A stretch of DNA of 64,000 nucleotides, taken from Geminocystis sp. M7585_C2015_104. GTDB lineage: Bacteria > Cyanobacteriota > Cyanobacteriia > Cyanobacteriales > Cyanobacteriaceae. The DNA is taken from positions 1-64,000 of the forward strand of contig DVEF01000060.1 in assembly GCA_015295805.1 (NCBI GenBank). The letters run 5' to 3'. Positions 27,958 to 37,207 of the stretch are shown here, piece after piece (the first letter of the stretch is position 1; each line of letters opens with the position of its first letter). The notes beneath the pieces were generated by a model. It was not told the origin of the DNA and searched no databases. It worked only from the letters and a program-made list of their open reading frames with translations. The translations under genes were made by a program, and so were the position numbers.

Positions 27958-28000
27958 GGGGGCTTTGCCTTTGGGGGGCAAGGCTTCTCTTTTTTTAAAT
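27958..28000 (+). terminator. Rho-independent terminator of the RRM gene
   Basis: GGCTTTGCC (27961-27969) pairs with GGCAAGGCT (27977-27985), a 9-bp stem with G-U pairs, followed at once by CTCT and a run of T. A good intrinsic terminator. Confidence 0.8.
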
Positions 28001-28034
28001 TTTTTTTAGTTTTTTTTAAATTTTTTTTTAAAAA
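27990..28034. other. Four helically phased T-tracts (likely bent DNA)
   Basis: T runs of 7, 8, 8 and 9 begin at 27990, 28000, 28010 and 28021, so they repeat every 10-11 bases, close to one helical turn. Phased A/T-tracts of this kind cause intrinsic DNA curvature. The tract lies between two convergent genes and overlaps the last codons of the minus-strand gene. Confidence 0.7.
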
Positions 28035-28312
28035 GGGGTGAAGGTGCGAAACATGTGTAACAGTTGCAACAGAAATATCTTTTCCCTTAGCCGTGGTGAA
28101 ATAGTGGGGGGGTAGACTCCTTCCTTCTCCTTTTCCCTCATCATGGCATATTCCCCAGCTTCCAGGGGTTTCCCTTCATTATCGCGCCCTTGGAGTAAAA
28201 TTTCTGTAGCCAAAATCTCCTCTGGTATATCTGTAGGCGGGGGGAGTGCGGCTGCGAGGGGCAATGAGGGCAGGAAGAAAAGACAACTTAAAGACAAGGC
28301 CATCAATCCCAT
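28028..28312 (-). CDS. Small secreted conserved cyanobacterial protein
   Basis: 94 residues: a signal peptide (MGLMALSLSCLFFLPSLPLAAA) then a short mature part with DIPEEILATEILLQGRDNEG, GKPLEAGEYAMM and the tail PPTISPRLREKIFLLQLLHM ending in FTPF. The DIPEE...TEI, GKPL..EYA and terminal hydrophobic-PF pattern recurs in small exported proteins of many cyanobacteria, as I recall. Function unknown. Its stop codon lies within the phased T-tract region. Confidence 0.7.
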   Translation of the reverse strand: MGLMALSLSCLFFLPSLPLAAALPPPTDIPEEILATEILLQGRDNEGKPLEAGEYAMMREKEKEGVYPPTISPRLREKIFLLQLLHMFRTFTPF

Positions 28313-28443
28313 ATATCATGTAGAAATTTTGCTTTCTTTTCTCTTTTAATTTGACCAAAATCCTCCCCTATATTATACTATTATCCTAACGCCAATAAAC
28401 AACCAAAAAACAGGCACAGCCAAAGGAGATTTCTCTGAAAGCA

Positions 28444-28851
28444 GTGCCGAAAGCAGAGATAATCACTAGTGAAAATAAGGAGGTCACTCTGAACGAACAA
28501 CTGAATTTGACGGTGAGTCTGAGGGGGACTCGCGAAATCAAGAATAATTGTCAAATCTTCCACCTGTTGGGGCAATTAGACGCTTTTTCTGAGCCCACTT
28601 TCCAAAGGGTTATTTTGGGATACATCAACGAAAAGGCCAACAAAATTGTCTTGGATTTGTCCCAGATTGATTTCATAGATAGCTCAGGTTTGGGCGCCCT
28701 AGTGCGCATTGCCAAACAGGTAGAAAGTGTAAAAGGGAAAATGGCAATTGTGTCTAATGCCAGGGTGACACAAACCGTAAAAATGGTAAGACTAGAAAAG
28801 TTCTTAAAACTATATAATTCTCTTGACGAGGCTTTGAAAGGGATTGAATGA
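28444..28851 (+). CDS. STAS-domain anti-sigma-factor antagonist
   Basis: 135 residues. The STAS (SpoIIAA/RsbV-type) fold is clear: HLLGQLDAFSEPTFQ, NKIVLDLSQIDFIDSSGLGALVRIAKQ with the phosphorylatable serine pair in DSSGLG, and TQTVKMVRLEKFLKLYNS. Such proteins sequester an anti-sigma kinase when unphosphorylated. The GTG at 28444 is 14 bases from GGAGA; a CTG at 28435 has better spacing, so the true start is uncertain. It overlaps the Mini-III gene by an ATGA. Confidence 0.88.
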   Translation: MPKAEIITSENKEVTLNEQLNLTVSLRGTREIKNNCQIFHLLGQLDAFSEPTFQRVILGYINEKANKIVLDLSQIDFIDSSGLGALVRIAKQVESVKGKMAIVSNARVTQTVKMVRLEKFLKLYNSLDEALKGIE

Positions 28852-29321
28852 GTCTGGGAGTAGTTAGATTTTTCCGTTGTTTAACAAATAACCAAAACCT
28901 ACCGGAAAATAGTGACCATTGCCCCAGTTTACCCCAAAAGGAGGTGGAATCCCCTCCCCCCCTCCTCTCTCAACTATCCCCCACCTCCCTGGCTTATCTA
29001 GGGGATGCCGTGTACGAGCTGTATATACGCTGTTATTACCTGTGGCCCCCAAGGAAAATCTCCCACTACCACAGCCTAGTAGTGGAAAAAGTACGTGCGG
29101 AATATCAAGCACAACAGCTATTGACCATTTACCCTCTGCTTAATGAGAAAGAGAAGGAATGGGTGAAAAGAGGACGTAATGCGGTAAACCGTTCACCTCG
29201 TGGCAGTCTACCATTAAAAGTGTACCAGGCCGCCAGTGCCTTTGAAACCCTATTGGGGTACTTGTATCTGTGTGACCAAAACCGTCTGCACTACATCCTA
29301 TCACAGTTGGAACTGAAATGA
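28848..29321 (+). CDS. mrnC: Mini-ribonuclease III
   Basis: 157 residues, a RNase III catalytic domain with no double-stranded RNA-binding domain, as in Mini-III, which matures 23S rRNA ends. The signature SLAYLGDAVYELYIR is present with its catalytic aspartate/glutamate, plus EKVRAEYQAQ and WVKRGRNAVNRSP and the late AFETLLGYLYL. It starts within the last codon of the STAS gene (ATGA overlap), implying coupled translation. Confidence 0.9.
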   Translation: MSLGVVRFFRCLTNNQNLPENSDHCPSLPQKEVESPPPLLSQLSPTSLAYLGDAVYELYIRCYYLWPPRKISHYHSLVVEKVRAEYQAQQLLTIYPLLNEKEKEWVKRGRNAVNRSPRGSLPLKVYQAASAFETLLGYLYLCDQNRLHYILSQLELK

Positions 29322-29377
29322 AACGGGGCACAATTGCCTGTCCTGACCAAAGGGTGTTATAGTACTTCAGAAGAATA

Positions 29378-30799
29378 TTGGCTAAAAGTCCCGTTAATAT
29401 GCAGTCTGCCGACTATTCTCCAGTCTCCTCATCTCCCTGGCTATCTTGGCGTAAACACAGTTGGATTGGGAAACTGGTAGGCATATTATCCCCCTGGCGG
29501 GAAGACAGTTATCTGCTAGCCTACAGTGAGCCCATCGCCACAGTCCTGGTATGCTTAGTAATAATTGCCTCCCCCTTTGCGGAAAACAGTTTGGTGGGAG
29601 TCTTTTTAGTGGCAGCCGGGGGGTTTTGGCTACTGCTAACCCTGGCAGAAACAAAAAACAATCAAATAACCGCCATTCATCTGTGGGTTTTTGCCTATTT
29701 TCTGATTTCCGTGGTGGCTACCGCCTTCTCTCCCCTAAAACTGGCGGCACTGGTGGGGTTAGTCAAATTCACCCTGTATCTTCTTTTTTTCTGCCTATGT
29801 GCTAGAATTTTAGCCTCTCCTCGTTATGGTTGGTGGATAATAACTGTATACCTCCTAGTAGCCCTTATTGTGGGTGCATATGGCATAAGACAAAAACTAA
29901 TTGGTGTCAAACCCCTAGCTACCTGGAACGATCCTACTTCACCGTTGGCAGAACAGACAAGAGTATACAGTTTTCTGGGTAACCCCAATCTTTTAGCAGG
30001 CTATCTAATCCCTGCCGTAGCCTTTTCTGTTTTGGCTTTGGTTGTCTGGAAAACCGGCGCCCAAAAATTCCTAGCCGCCTTCTGTTTGCTGATTAGTGTC
30101 AGTTGTATATACTACACCGGTAGCCGAGGTGGCTGGCTAGGATTAGTGGCCACAGCCATTGTCTTTCTGTTAGGATTTAAATTCTGGTGGTCCCGCTACT
30201 TGTCACCTTTTTGGCGTAAATGGTTAATACCAATAGCCCTGGCTGGCTTTTTAGCCTTGGTGGGAATGGGAATAATTCTCAGTGAGCCCCTAAGACTAAG
30301 AATATTCAGTCTTTTTGCCTGGAGGGAGGATAGCAGTAATAACTTCCGGATAAACGTGTGGATGGCAGCAATACAAATGTTTAAAGACTATTTCTGGCTG
30401 GGTATAGGGTTAGGCAACAAGGTATTCAACCAAATATACCCCCTGTACATGCAGACAAAATACACTGCCCTAAGTACCTATTGTATCTTCCTAGAGGTGG
30501 CAATAGAAACGGGTATAATCGGTTTTGTTGCCTTCATGGGAATTATAGTGTCTACTGTTAAAAGAGGGATAGGGTTATTACAACAAATGAAACCCAAACA
30601 GGATTTGCAGGGGGTATGGGTAATTGCCGCCTTGGCAGCCATGGCAGGATTGGCCACCCAGGGGTTATTTGATACCGTCTGGTATCGCCCACAGGTAAAT
30701 ACATTATGGTGGTTAGCCGTGGCAGTCATTGCTAGATTATACTCCTATAACCCATCATCTGCCCCCCCTCAACAAAGTCATGTTAGCCAGCATTTATAG
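29378..30799 (+). CDS. ictB: IctB-type putative bicarbonate transporter (O-antigen ligase-like)
   Basis: 473 residues with about ten to eleven transmembrane helices. It matches cyanobacterial IctB, linked by mutant phenotype to inorganic-carbon accumulation, though the family (Wzy/O-antigen ligase, PF04932) suggests a glycan role. Characteristic segments are VYSFLGNPNLLAGYLIPAVA, YYTGSRGGWLGLVAT and FRINVWMAAIQMFKDY. The TTG at 29378 has AGAAGA upstream; ATG 29399 is the alternative. The gene end overlaps the next gene by 20 bases. Confidence 0.87.
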   Translation: MAKSPVNMQSADYSPVSSSPWLSWRKHSWIGKLVGILSPWREDSYLLAYSEPIATVLVCLVIIASPFAENSLVGVFLVAAGGFWLLLTLAETKNNQITAIHLWVFAYFLISVVATAFSPLKLAALVGLVKFTLYLLFFCLCARILASPRYGWWIITVYLLVALIVGAYGIRQKLIGVKPLATWNDPTSPLAEQTRVYSFLGNPNLLAGYLIPAVAFSVLALVVWKTGAQKFLAAFCLLISVSCIYYTGSRGGWLGLVATAIVFLLGFKFWWSRYLSPFWRKWLIPIALAGFLALVGMGIILSEPLRLRIFSLFAWREDSSNNFRINVWMAAIQMFKDYFWLGIGLGNKVFNQIYPLYMQTKYTALSTYCIFLEVAIETGIIGFVAFMGIIVSTVKRGIGLLQQMKPKQDLQGVWVIAALAAMAGLATQGLFDTVWYRPQVNTLWWLAVAVIARLYSYNPSSAPPQQSHVSQHL

Positions 30800-31469
30800 T
30801 CAAACCCCGGCTCTTTTGATTATATTCTCATATCTGGGCTGCCTATTAATCCTAGCAGAATTACTCAACCGTCACCTCAAGACCGATGCTGAGTTGACTC
30901 GTAAAATAGTTCATATAGGTAGTGGCAATGTTATCCTACTGGCGTGGTGGTTGAATATCACTGCTGACATTATCCTCTTGGCTGCCCTGGTGGCTAGTAC
31001 AATAGCAGTAATGTCCTATTATGTGCCCATCCTACCCAGTGTTAACAGCGTCGGCAGGAGGAGTTTAGGCACCTTGTTTTATGCCATCAGTATAGGTATT
31101 CTTACTCTTTTGTTTTGGCGAGAAGACACTAAACTGTTTACTATCCTAGGCATCCTAATTATGAGTTATGGTGACGGCTTAGCGGCTTTAATTGGCCAAA
31201 AATGGGGTAGACATCCTTATATACTCTGGGGGAATAAGAAAAGCTGGGAGGGATCTTTGACCATGTTTTTTGTTAGCATGATTATCACCCTCCTCCTTCT
31301 CCCCCTCACCGGCGATGGTTGGTACAACTATCCCCTCATCTCTGCCACGGTGGCTATAACGGCTACCTTTTTGGAAATTTTCTCCTTCATAGGTATTGAC
31401 AATTTAACCGTGCCTGTTTTTACCAGTGTCCTTGCCTATTGTCTTCAGCAACTTGCTCAACCCCTGTAA
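30780..31469 (+). CDS. Phytol/polyprenol (dolichol) kinase family protein
   Basis: 229 residues from ATG 30780, inside the end of ictB (20-base overlap). About seven transmembrane helices with the family core ELTRKIVHIGSGNVILLAWW, DGLAALIGQKWG, and NKKSWEGSLTMFFVSM. It resembles cyanobacterial and plant VTE5/FOLK-type kinases that phosphorylate phytol released from chlorophyll for tocopherol or chlorophyll salvage. Substrate is inference; the membrane kinase family is clear. Confidence 0.83.
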   Translation: MLASIYSQTPALLIIFSYLGCLLILAELLNRHLKTDAELTRKIVHIGSGNVILLAWWLNITADIILLAALVASTIAVMSYYVPILPSVNSVGRRSLGTLFYAISIGILTLLFWREDTKLFTILGILIMSYGDGLAALIGQKWGRHPYILWGNKKSWEGSLTMFFVSMIITLLLLPLTGDGWYNYPLISATVAITATFLEIFSFIGIDNLTVPVFTSVLAYCLQQLAQPL

Positions 31470-32128
31470 GGGTTTATTCCCATAAGATGCGGCTCTTTAA
31501 ATATAAAAAAAACAAACGAAATACAAAATTTCAGGACCCACTGCCGGCAAGATTCTATGATTGTATGCCCCTTACAATCCCCCTTTTTCCAATACCAACA
31601 TCCACTGTTGGCCATTAGAATTTTTTGTTGAAAAAAATTATACTGAAATAGCTACAAAATTTAGTGCCTCCTCTACCCTGCTGTTCAAAATTATGGCCGA
31701 AGCGATAGGATGGTTTAGCTATTGTACACCAGATTTGATTGATTTGATCTCGGCTGTCATGTGCCTTTCACTTTTCATCAGACCATGTTATCATCTTAGC
31801 CCTGAACAGTGGCCCTTGAATTTTTGGACACTGTTTATCCATCCCCTCTCCCCATAGAATCTACAATTTCAGGTTAGTAAATAATACCCCCAGTGGGATT
31901 AAAATCCACCCTACCTAAGGCTGTTCATAGAAACTCGTACTGGGGTAATAATACCAGATTTCGGCTTCATGGGGTGGGAAGTTGGCCAGTCGCCCCAGCC
32001 GTCTGTAAAGCATGTATAATAGGTTTAGCTGGAAAATAGGGAACAGGTAGTTCTTTCTAAAGGCCAGTGGCCGGGAAGAGGGATGTGGAGGTGGACTTTC
32101 CTAGACGGGGCCAAAAAATCATGAAACT
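31470..32128. other. 659-base gap with one minus-strand gene fragment
   Basis: 31470-31900 holds no convincing gene; a 98-codon plus-strand frame at 31561-31857 lacks a ribosome site and family resemblance. The minus strand at 31915-32100 carries a protein-like open stretch, listed separately. Upstream of pgpH (32040-32128) no clear promoter was picked out. Confidence 0.5.
31915..32100 (-). pseudogene. Protein-like 61-codon minus-strand fragment without normal start
   Basis: Between an in-frame TAG at 32101-32103 and a stop at 31915-31917, the minus strand encodes 61 residues including PLAFRKNYLFPIFQLNLLYM and LYRRLGRLANFPPHEAEIWY, ending TSFYEQP. Composition is protein-like and unlike the surrounding noise. 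There is no ATG, GTG or TTG before the internal Met30. It is probably the tail of a gene whose head is gone, or a short gene with a rare start. Confidence 0.4.
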
Positions 32129-34534
32129 ATGAACATAGGGTTTATTGGTAATGCCTTTGAGAGGTGGCAGAGAATGTTTCATCCCCAAAACAGTGGTAGT
32201 GGAAAAAAAAGTAGCAAAAATGGAAAGAATGGCGATGTAGAAGACAATGAGGGGGGGTGGCGTTGGCTAAATAAAGTACAATCTCCCATAATGATTATCG
32301 TTTCCGTTTCCGCCCTCACCTCTATTACTAGTTATCGCTTTTATAACCAACCAGAATTGGCAGTTGGCACTACCTCCCCTGTTACCATCATCTCCCCTAG
32401 AGATGGCACTTTTGTAGATCATAAAACCACAGAAGAACTTAGAAGAAAAATTAAACAGGGCATTCTGCCTGTACTGAGTAGAGACTACGAGGTAACGGCA
32501 AGTCTGCAAAGGGAGTTGGAAAATACTCTTGAGCAAATAGAAAATCTCCGCAGACGTGGGCAAGCTTTAAATGGTATTTCTCTCACCTCTGTGGTCGAAT
32601 TGTACAGCATGCCGGAGGATAGGTGGCACTTTCTAAAAGAAAAACTGTTATCCCCATCAAAAACCCCGCCGGCAGGAGAAAAAGATAGGGCCCTATCAGA
32701 GTTGTGGCAGTATAGCAACAGGGTGGATGCCAAAACTCTTCAGGCTTTTATTGCTAGTCTGGAGTTGGCAAGAAGAGATTATGAATCCCTTCGCAAACTG
32801 AAGCAATCTAACAGTATGCCTTGGAGTAGGGAGGAAATAAATTCCCTGCTAACCCTGGATGAGGCGAGTTGGCAACAACTAAAACAGGGGGTTTTGAAAA
32901 TACAACGATTGATGTTACTCCAAGGAATCCCCACGGGTTTGCCAGACTACATCAAACGAGATGCTATCCTCCTGCATTTAGAAAATTCCCACCCCACCAC
33001 TCAACAGTTGGCGATTAAATTGCTTCTGCCCCACCTGACTCCTAATTTAACCATAGACAGGGAAAAAACAATATCGAGGGCAGAAAAAGCGGCAGAAGAA
33101 GTGGAAACGGTGGTGGTGTCTGTCAGAAAAGGAGACATAATCGTAGCCGCCGGTGAGAAAATCACCCAGACAGACTTTGTCATCCTCGACAATTTGGGAT
33201 TGAGTCGTAGGGGGGTTAACTGGCATGGGATTACTGTTAGCAGTCTCCTCGTTTCTGCCTCTGTCATCGTTTTCGGTGCTGTTACCGCAAAAATACAAAA
33301 GAAACTACGGCGTAGGGACCAGATTTTATTTTTGTTGTTAAGCCTTTGTGTCTTATCCAGTTCCATTTTTGATGCCCAATACAACCCCCTCCCAGCAGTA
33401 GGCTTTTTGAGTAGCACCTTCTATGGCACTACTCTAGCCTTAACCCAGGTTAGCCTCATTACAGGATTAACCCTTTTCCAAACAGAAGCCTCCCAATGGC
33501 CATATTTGGTATCCTCCTTCGCTGGTGCAGTAGTAGCTAGCATCGTAGCCAGTCGTCTCTATTCCCGGGAAGAATTGGCCCTCTTGGGAGTGGGAGTGGG
33601 CACAACCCAGGGCACGGTCCATTTTATCATATCCCTCGTCCAAGGAGCTTCTGGCGGCCCCATCTGGTATACCCTTTTACCCATCTCCTCCTGGCATGGC
33701 CTGGTAGGTCTTGCCTACACTATTGTAGCTCTTGGTGTTTCACCTTATCTGGAACGCTTTTTTGACTTAATCACACCCATCAGACTGGCAGAATTGTCCA
33801 ATCCCAATCGCCCCCTTTTAAAAAGACTGGCCATAGAAGCCCCGGGTACTTTCCAGCATACCCTATTTGTAGCAAGTCTAGCAGAGGCCGCCGCCCGTCG
33901 TCTCCACTGTAATGTTGAATTGGTAAGAGCCGGCACCCTTTATCATGATATAGGAAAAATGCATGATCCTCTTGCCTTTATCGAAAATCAGATGGGAGGT
34001 GTTAACAAACACGATATTATAAATGACCCTTGGAAAAGTGCAGAAATCATCAAAAAACATGTAACTGAAGGCCTGATAATGGCCAAAAAAGCTGGCCTCC
34101 CCAAGGCTATAAGAGATTTTATTCCAGAACATCAGGGCACTCTTCTTATTTCTTATTTCTATTACCAAGCTAAAAATCTTCAAAAGGAAAACCCCGATTT
34201 AATTGTAGATGAAGCCGATTTCCGTTATGATGGCCCTATTCCCCAATCCAGAGAAACTGCCATAGTTATGTTAGCCGACAGTTGTGAAGCAGCTCTTCGC
34301 TCCCTCAAAAATGCTACACCTGAACAGGCTAGGACAATGATACATAAAATATTTCAGGCTCGTTGGCGCGATCATCAGTTAGATGACAGCGGTATTAAAT
34401 ATGAAGAATTACCTGTAATTGCCGAGGTTTTCGTCGAAGTCTGGCAACAATTCAACCATCAAAGAATTCCCTATCCGCCAGCCATATTAGAAGCACAATC
34501 CTCCCCAAAATCCACCGCCCATATTTCTTCCTAA
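32129..34534 (+). CDS. 7TM-HD phosphohydrolase (PgpH-like cyclic-di-AMP phosphodiesterase family)
   Basis: 801 residues in the 7TMR-HDED/7TM/HD order: an N-terminal anchor (IMIIVSVSALTSITSYRFY), an extracytoplasmic domain to about residue 375, seven helices to about 545, then a cytosolic HD domain with HTLFVASLAEAAARR, YHDIGKMHDP and EHQGT motifs. Listeria PgpH of this architecture degrades c-di-AMP; many cyanobacteria also make this second messenger, so that activity is likely though not proven. No diadenylate cyclase is in the window. Confidence 0.9.
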   Translation: MNIGFIGNAFERWQRMFHPQNSGSGKKSSKNGKNGDVEDNEGGWRWLNKVQSPIMIIVSVSALTSITSYRFYNQPELAVGTTSPVTIISPRDGTFVDHKTTEELRRKIKQGILPVLSRDYEVTASLQRELENTLEQIENLRRRGQALNGISLTSVVELYSMPEDRWHFLKEKLLSPSKTPPAGEKDRALSELWQYSNRVDAKTLQAFIASLELARRDYESLRKLKQSNSMPWSREEINSLLTLDEASWQQLKQGVLKIQRLMLLQGIPTGLPDYIKRDAILLHLENSHPTTQQLAIKLLLPHLTPNLTIDREKTISRAEKAAEEVETVVVSVRKGDIIVAAGEKITQTDFVILDNLGLSRRGVNWHGITVSSLLVSASVIVFGAVTAKIQKKLRRRDQILFLLLSLCVLSSSIFDAQYNPLPAVGFLSSTFYGTTLALTQVSLITGLTLFQTEASQWPYLVSSFAGAVVASIVASRLYSREELALLGVGVGTTQGTVHFIISLVQGASGGPIWYTLLPISSWHGLVGLAYTIVALGVSPYLERFFDLITPIRLAELSNPNRPLLKRLAIEAPGTFQHTLFVASLAEAAARRLHCNVELVRAGTLYHDIGKMHDPLAFIENQMGGVNKHDIINDPWKSAEIIKKHVTEGLIMAKKAGLPKAIRDFIPEHQGTLLISYFYYQAKNLQKENPDLIVDEADFRYDGPIPQSRETAIVMLADSCEAALRSLKNATPEQARTMIHKIFQARWRDHQLDDSGIKYEELPVIAEVFVEVWQQFNHQRIPYPPAILEAQSSPKSTAHISS

Positions 34535-34567
34535 ACAAGCCATGATTTCCTTCTCAACTTAGCCACT

Positions 34568-36352
34568 ATGAAAGACTTTTTAAAACATACATTTGCTAGT
34601 TTTATAGGCACCGTGTCCGGCCTATTTTTTGTTGTCTTCACCTCAGGAGGTGCCCTTGTTCTTTTGACCTCTTATCTGTCGTCTATTCCTCCTACCATAG
34701 AAGACAAATCCGTACTGGTTTTTGAGCTAAAAAATACAGTGCGTGACTACAATAATTCCTCCGTTTTTGGTGAAATTACTGGGGACAATTACATCGGACT
34801 AAATGATATAATATATGCTGTTAATAAGGCGGCAGAGGACCCACGGATTTATGCATTGTATATTGACGGGAGTAAGGGCAATATTTCCACCGGTTATGCT
34901 TCCATCTCGGAAATTAGAAAAGCCCTGGAAAAATTCAAAAAAAGCGGGAAAAAAATAATAGCATATCTAAACTCTGCTCAGGAGTCTGATTATCTTTTAG
35001 CATCAGTAGCCGATGAAATTGTAATCAACCCCCTGGGGGGCATAGAAATAAATGGATTAGCCACTTCTCAATTGTTTTTCGCCTCGGCATTGAAAAGATA
35101 TGGCATAGGTGTTCAGGTAATAAGGGCGGGTAAATATAAGTCGGCAGTTGAGCCTTTTACCATGGACAAATTCAGTGAAGAAAACCGGAGCCAAACCAAA
35201 GAAATACTATCAGATATATGGGTTAACTTAAGGAGGAGTGTATCCAAATCTCGCAATTTAAACGAAAGTATTATAGACGATATAGCTAACAATAAAGGCA
35301 TATTATTATCTCACGAGGCGGAAAAAATTAAACTGGTTGATAAGGTAAAATACCCAGATGAAGTTACTGAAGAGATTAAACAGATAACTAATAGCAAAGA
35401 GGAAGAAGACTTTCCTCAAATAACTATTAGTGACTATGTGGCAGCTAAATCAACCACCAAGGCAAAAAATAGAATTGCCATCCTCTATCTGGAAGGCACT
35501 ATTGTGGATGGAAGGGGGAAAGTAGGAGAAGTAGGAAGTGAAGACTTTGTGAAAGAAATCAGAAAAATACGCCAGGATGATAACATAAAGGGTGTAGTCC
35601 TGAGGATAAATAGTCCAGGGGGTAGTGCCCCTGCTTCTGATAGTATTTGGCGTCAGCTACAACTCCTGGCAAAGGAAAAACCCCTGGTGGTGTCTATGGG
35701 GGATGTAGCCGCCTCTGGGGGTTACTGGGTGGCCACAGCAGGAGAGAGGATTTTTGCTGACCATAATACTATAACTGGCTCCATTGGCGTTTTTGGTTTA
35801 ATTTTTAATTTTCAGAATTTAGCCCGTAACAATGGCATAAACAATGATGTAATCAAAACCAACGATTTGGCAGATTTAAATAATAGTTTTTCCCAAAAAG
35901 ACGAGAGGGAATTGGCAATCTTTCAAAAAGGGGTGGACAGGGTGTACGAGCTATTCTTGCAACGAGTCTCCCAGTCAAGAAAAATGCCCGTTAATAGGGT
36001 AATTCAGATAGCAGAGGGAAGAATTTGGTCAGGGGAAAGGGCAAAAGAAATTGGATTGGTGGACGAGTTAGGGGGTTTGGAGGAGGCCATATCCTACCTG
36101 AGTGAGAAACTGCAACTGAACGACAATTATCAGATAGTTACCTACCCAGAAAGCCAACACTTTATATTCGATTTACTCCAAAATTTTGGTGGCATTGAAA
36201 CGATTAGTAAGAGAGAGGAAATAACCAGAAATATTTCAGGTTTTTGCTGCTGGCCAGGGGAGAGGAGCATTAGGAGAATAATCGCAGATGCCCTGTCTTC
36301 AGATGGGTTTAAAATTTACAGCATTCTCCCCTATGAACTGGAGATAAAATGA
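34568..36352 (+). CDS. sppA: Signal peptide peptidase SppA, 67-kDa type
   Basis: 594 residues, two tandem S49 domains plus an N-terminal membrane anchor (FASFIGTVSGLFFVVFTSGG). The catalytic Ser is in SMGDVAASGGYWVATA in the second half; the general-base Lys is in VIRAGKYKSAVEPF in the first half, the arrangement of long SppA where the halves share the site. It degrades cleaved signal peptides; in cyanobacteria SppA1 has been linked to light-harvesting acclimation. It follows pgpH by 33 bases. Confidence 0.93.
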   Translation: MKDFLKHTFASFIGTVSGLFFVVFTSGGALVLLTSYLSSIPPTIEDKSVLVFELKNTVRDYNNSSVFGEITGDNYIGLNDIIYAVNKAAEDPRIYALYIDGSKGNISTGYASISEIRKALEKFKKSGKKIIAYLNSAQESDYLLASVADEIVINPLGGIEINGLATSQLFFASALKRYGIGVQVIRAGKYKSAVEPFTMDKFSEENRSQTKEILSDIWVNLRRSVSKSRNLNESIIDDIANNKGILLSHEAEKIKLVDKVKYPDEVTEEIKQITNSKEEEDFPQITISDYVAAKSTTKAKNRIAILYLEGTIVDGRGKVGEVGSEDFVKEIRKIRQDDNIKGVVLRINSPGGSAPASDSIWRQLQLLAKEKPLVVSMGDVAASGGYWVATAGERIFADHNTITGSIGVFGLIFNFQNLARNNGINNDVIKTNDLADLNNSFSQKDERELAIFQKGVDRVYELFLQRVSQSRKMPVNRVIQIAEGRIWSGERAKEIGLVDELGGLEEAISYLSEKLQLNDNYQIVTYPESQHFIFDLLQNFGGIETISKREEITRNISGFCCWPGERSIRRIIADALSSDGFKIYSILPYELEIK

Positions 36353-36468
36353 AAGAACACAAAAAACAAGGAAAAAGAAAGGAAGAAGAAATGGGAAACC
36401 CAAAGAAAAAGGAAAAAATGTTATTCTCTTAAATAGAAACTGGTGCGGAAAACAAGAAGAAACAGATT

Positions 36469-37131
36469 ATGAGCATTAAAACCCTAAGCCTAACACCCCA
36501 GCTGTATGATTATTTTCTATCCATTTCCCTTAGAGAGTCGCCTATACTAAAAGAAATTCGCCAACGAGGCTACTCCCACCCTATGGGAAGAATGCAAATA
36601 GCCCCAGAACAAGCACAGTTTCTCTCTTTCCTGCTAAAATCCATGGGGGCAAAAAAAGTACTAGAAATAGGTGTTTTCCTAGGTTACAGTTCCACTGCAA
36701 TGGCTTTGGCCCTGCCGCCAGATGGAAAACTAATCGCCTGTGATAACAATCCCCAATTCGCAGAAATGGCCCGCACTAACTGGCAAAAAGCTAAAGTGGA
36801 ATCTAAAATAACCCTTAAATTGGCCCCCGCTATCAATACCCTGGAAGAATTGTTACAAGAGGGAGAGGGCGGTACTTTTGACTTTGTATTTATAGATGCT
36901 GACAAGGAGAATCAAGAACAGTATTATGAGTATTCCCTACAACTGGTAAGAAAAGGGGGAATAATTGCCGTAGACAATGTATTATGGTATGGTAGGGTAG
37001 CACAACCGGAAGTAGACGACGAAACAACGAAAAAAATCAGAGAATTTAACCAGAAACTGTTAAGAGACGAAAGAATAGACTTAACCGTGTTACCCATAGG
37101 AGATGGACTAACCCTGGCTCTAAAAAGATAG
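36469..37131 (+). CDS. Class I SAM-dependent O-methyltransferase (caffeoyl-CoA type)
   Basis: 220 residues of the caffeoyl-CoA/catechol O-methyltransferase (PF01596) family. Motif I is KKVLEIGVFLGYSSTAMAL, the metal/substrate aspartate lies in FDFVFIDADKENQ, and VDNVLWYGRV follows. Such enzymes methylate small hydroxylated aromatics with a divalent metal; the natural substrate in cyanobacteria is not settled. It stands alone after an A-rich gap of 116 bases behind sppA. Confidence 0.88.
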   Translation: MSIKTLSLTPQLYDYFLSISLRESPILKEIRQRGYSHPMGRMQIAPEQAQFLSFLLKSMGAKKVLEIGVFLGYSSTAMALALPPDGKLIACDNNPQFAEMARTNWQKAKVESKITLKLAPAINTLEELLQEGEGGTFDFVFIDADKENQEQYYEYSLQLVRKGGIIAVDNVLWYGRVAQPEVDDETTKKIREFNQKLLRDERIDLTVLPIGDGLTLALKR

Positions 37132-37207
37132 AAGAGACAGGATATTGGGTTAAAATGTGAGGGGGAGATTGTATTTGTTTTTGAAACACAAGTAGTCTCT
37201 ACTTATA

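Noticed and set aside
28444-28851. Partner-switch operon (RsbW/RsbU-like) with the STAS gene
   Set aside because: No anti-sigma kinase or PP2C phosphatase gene lies nearby.
31561-31857. 98-codon plus-strand frame
   Set aside because: No ribosome site, no protein-like pattern, mixed composition; no family resemblance.
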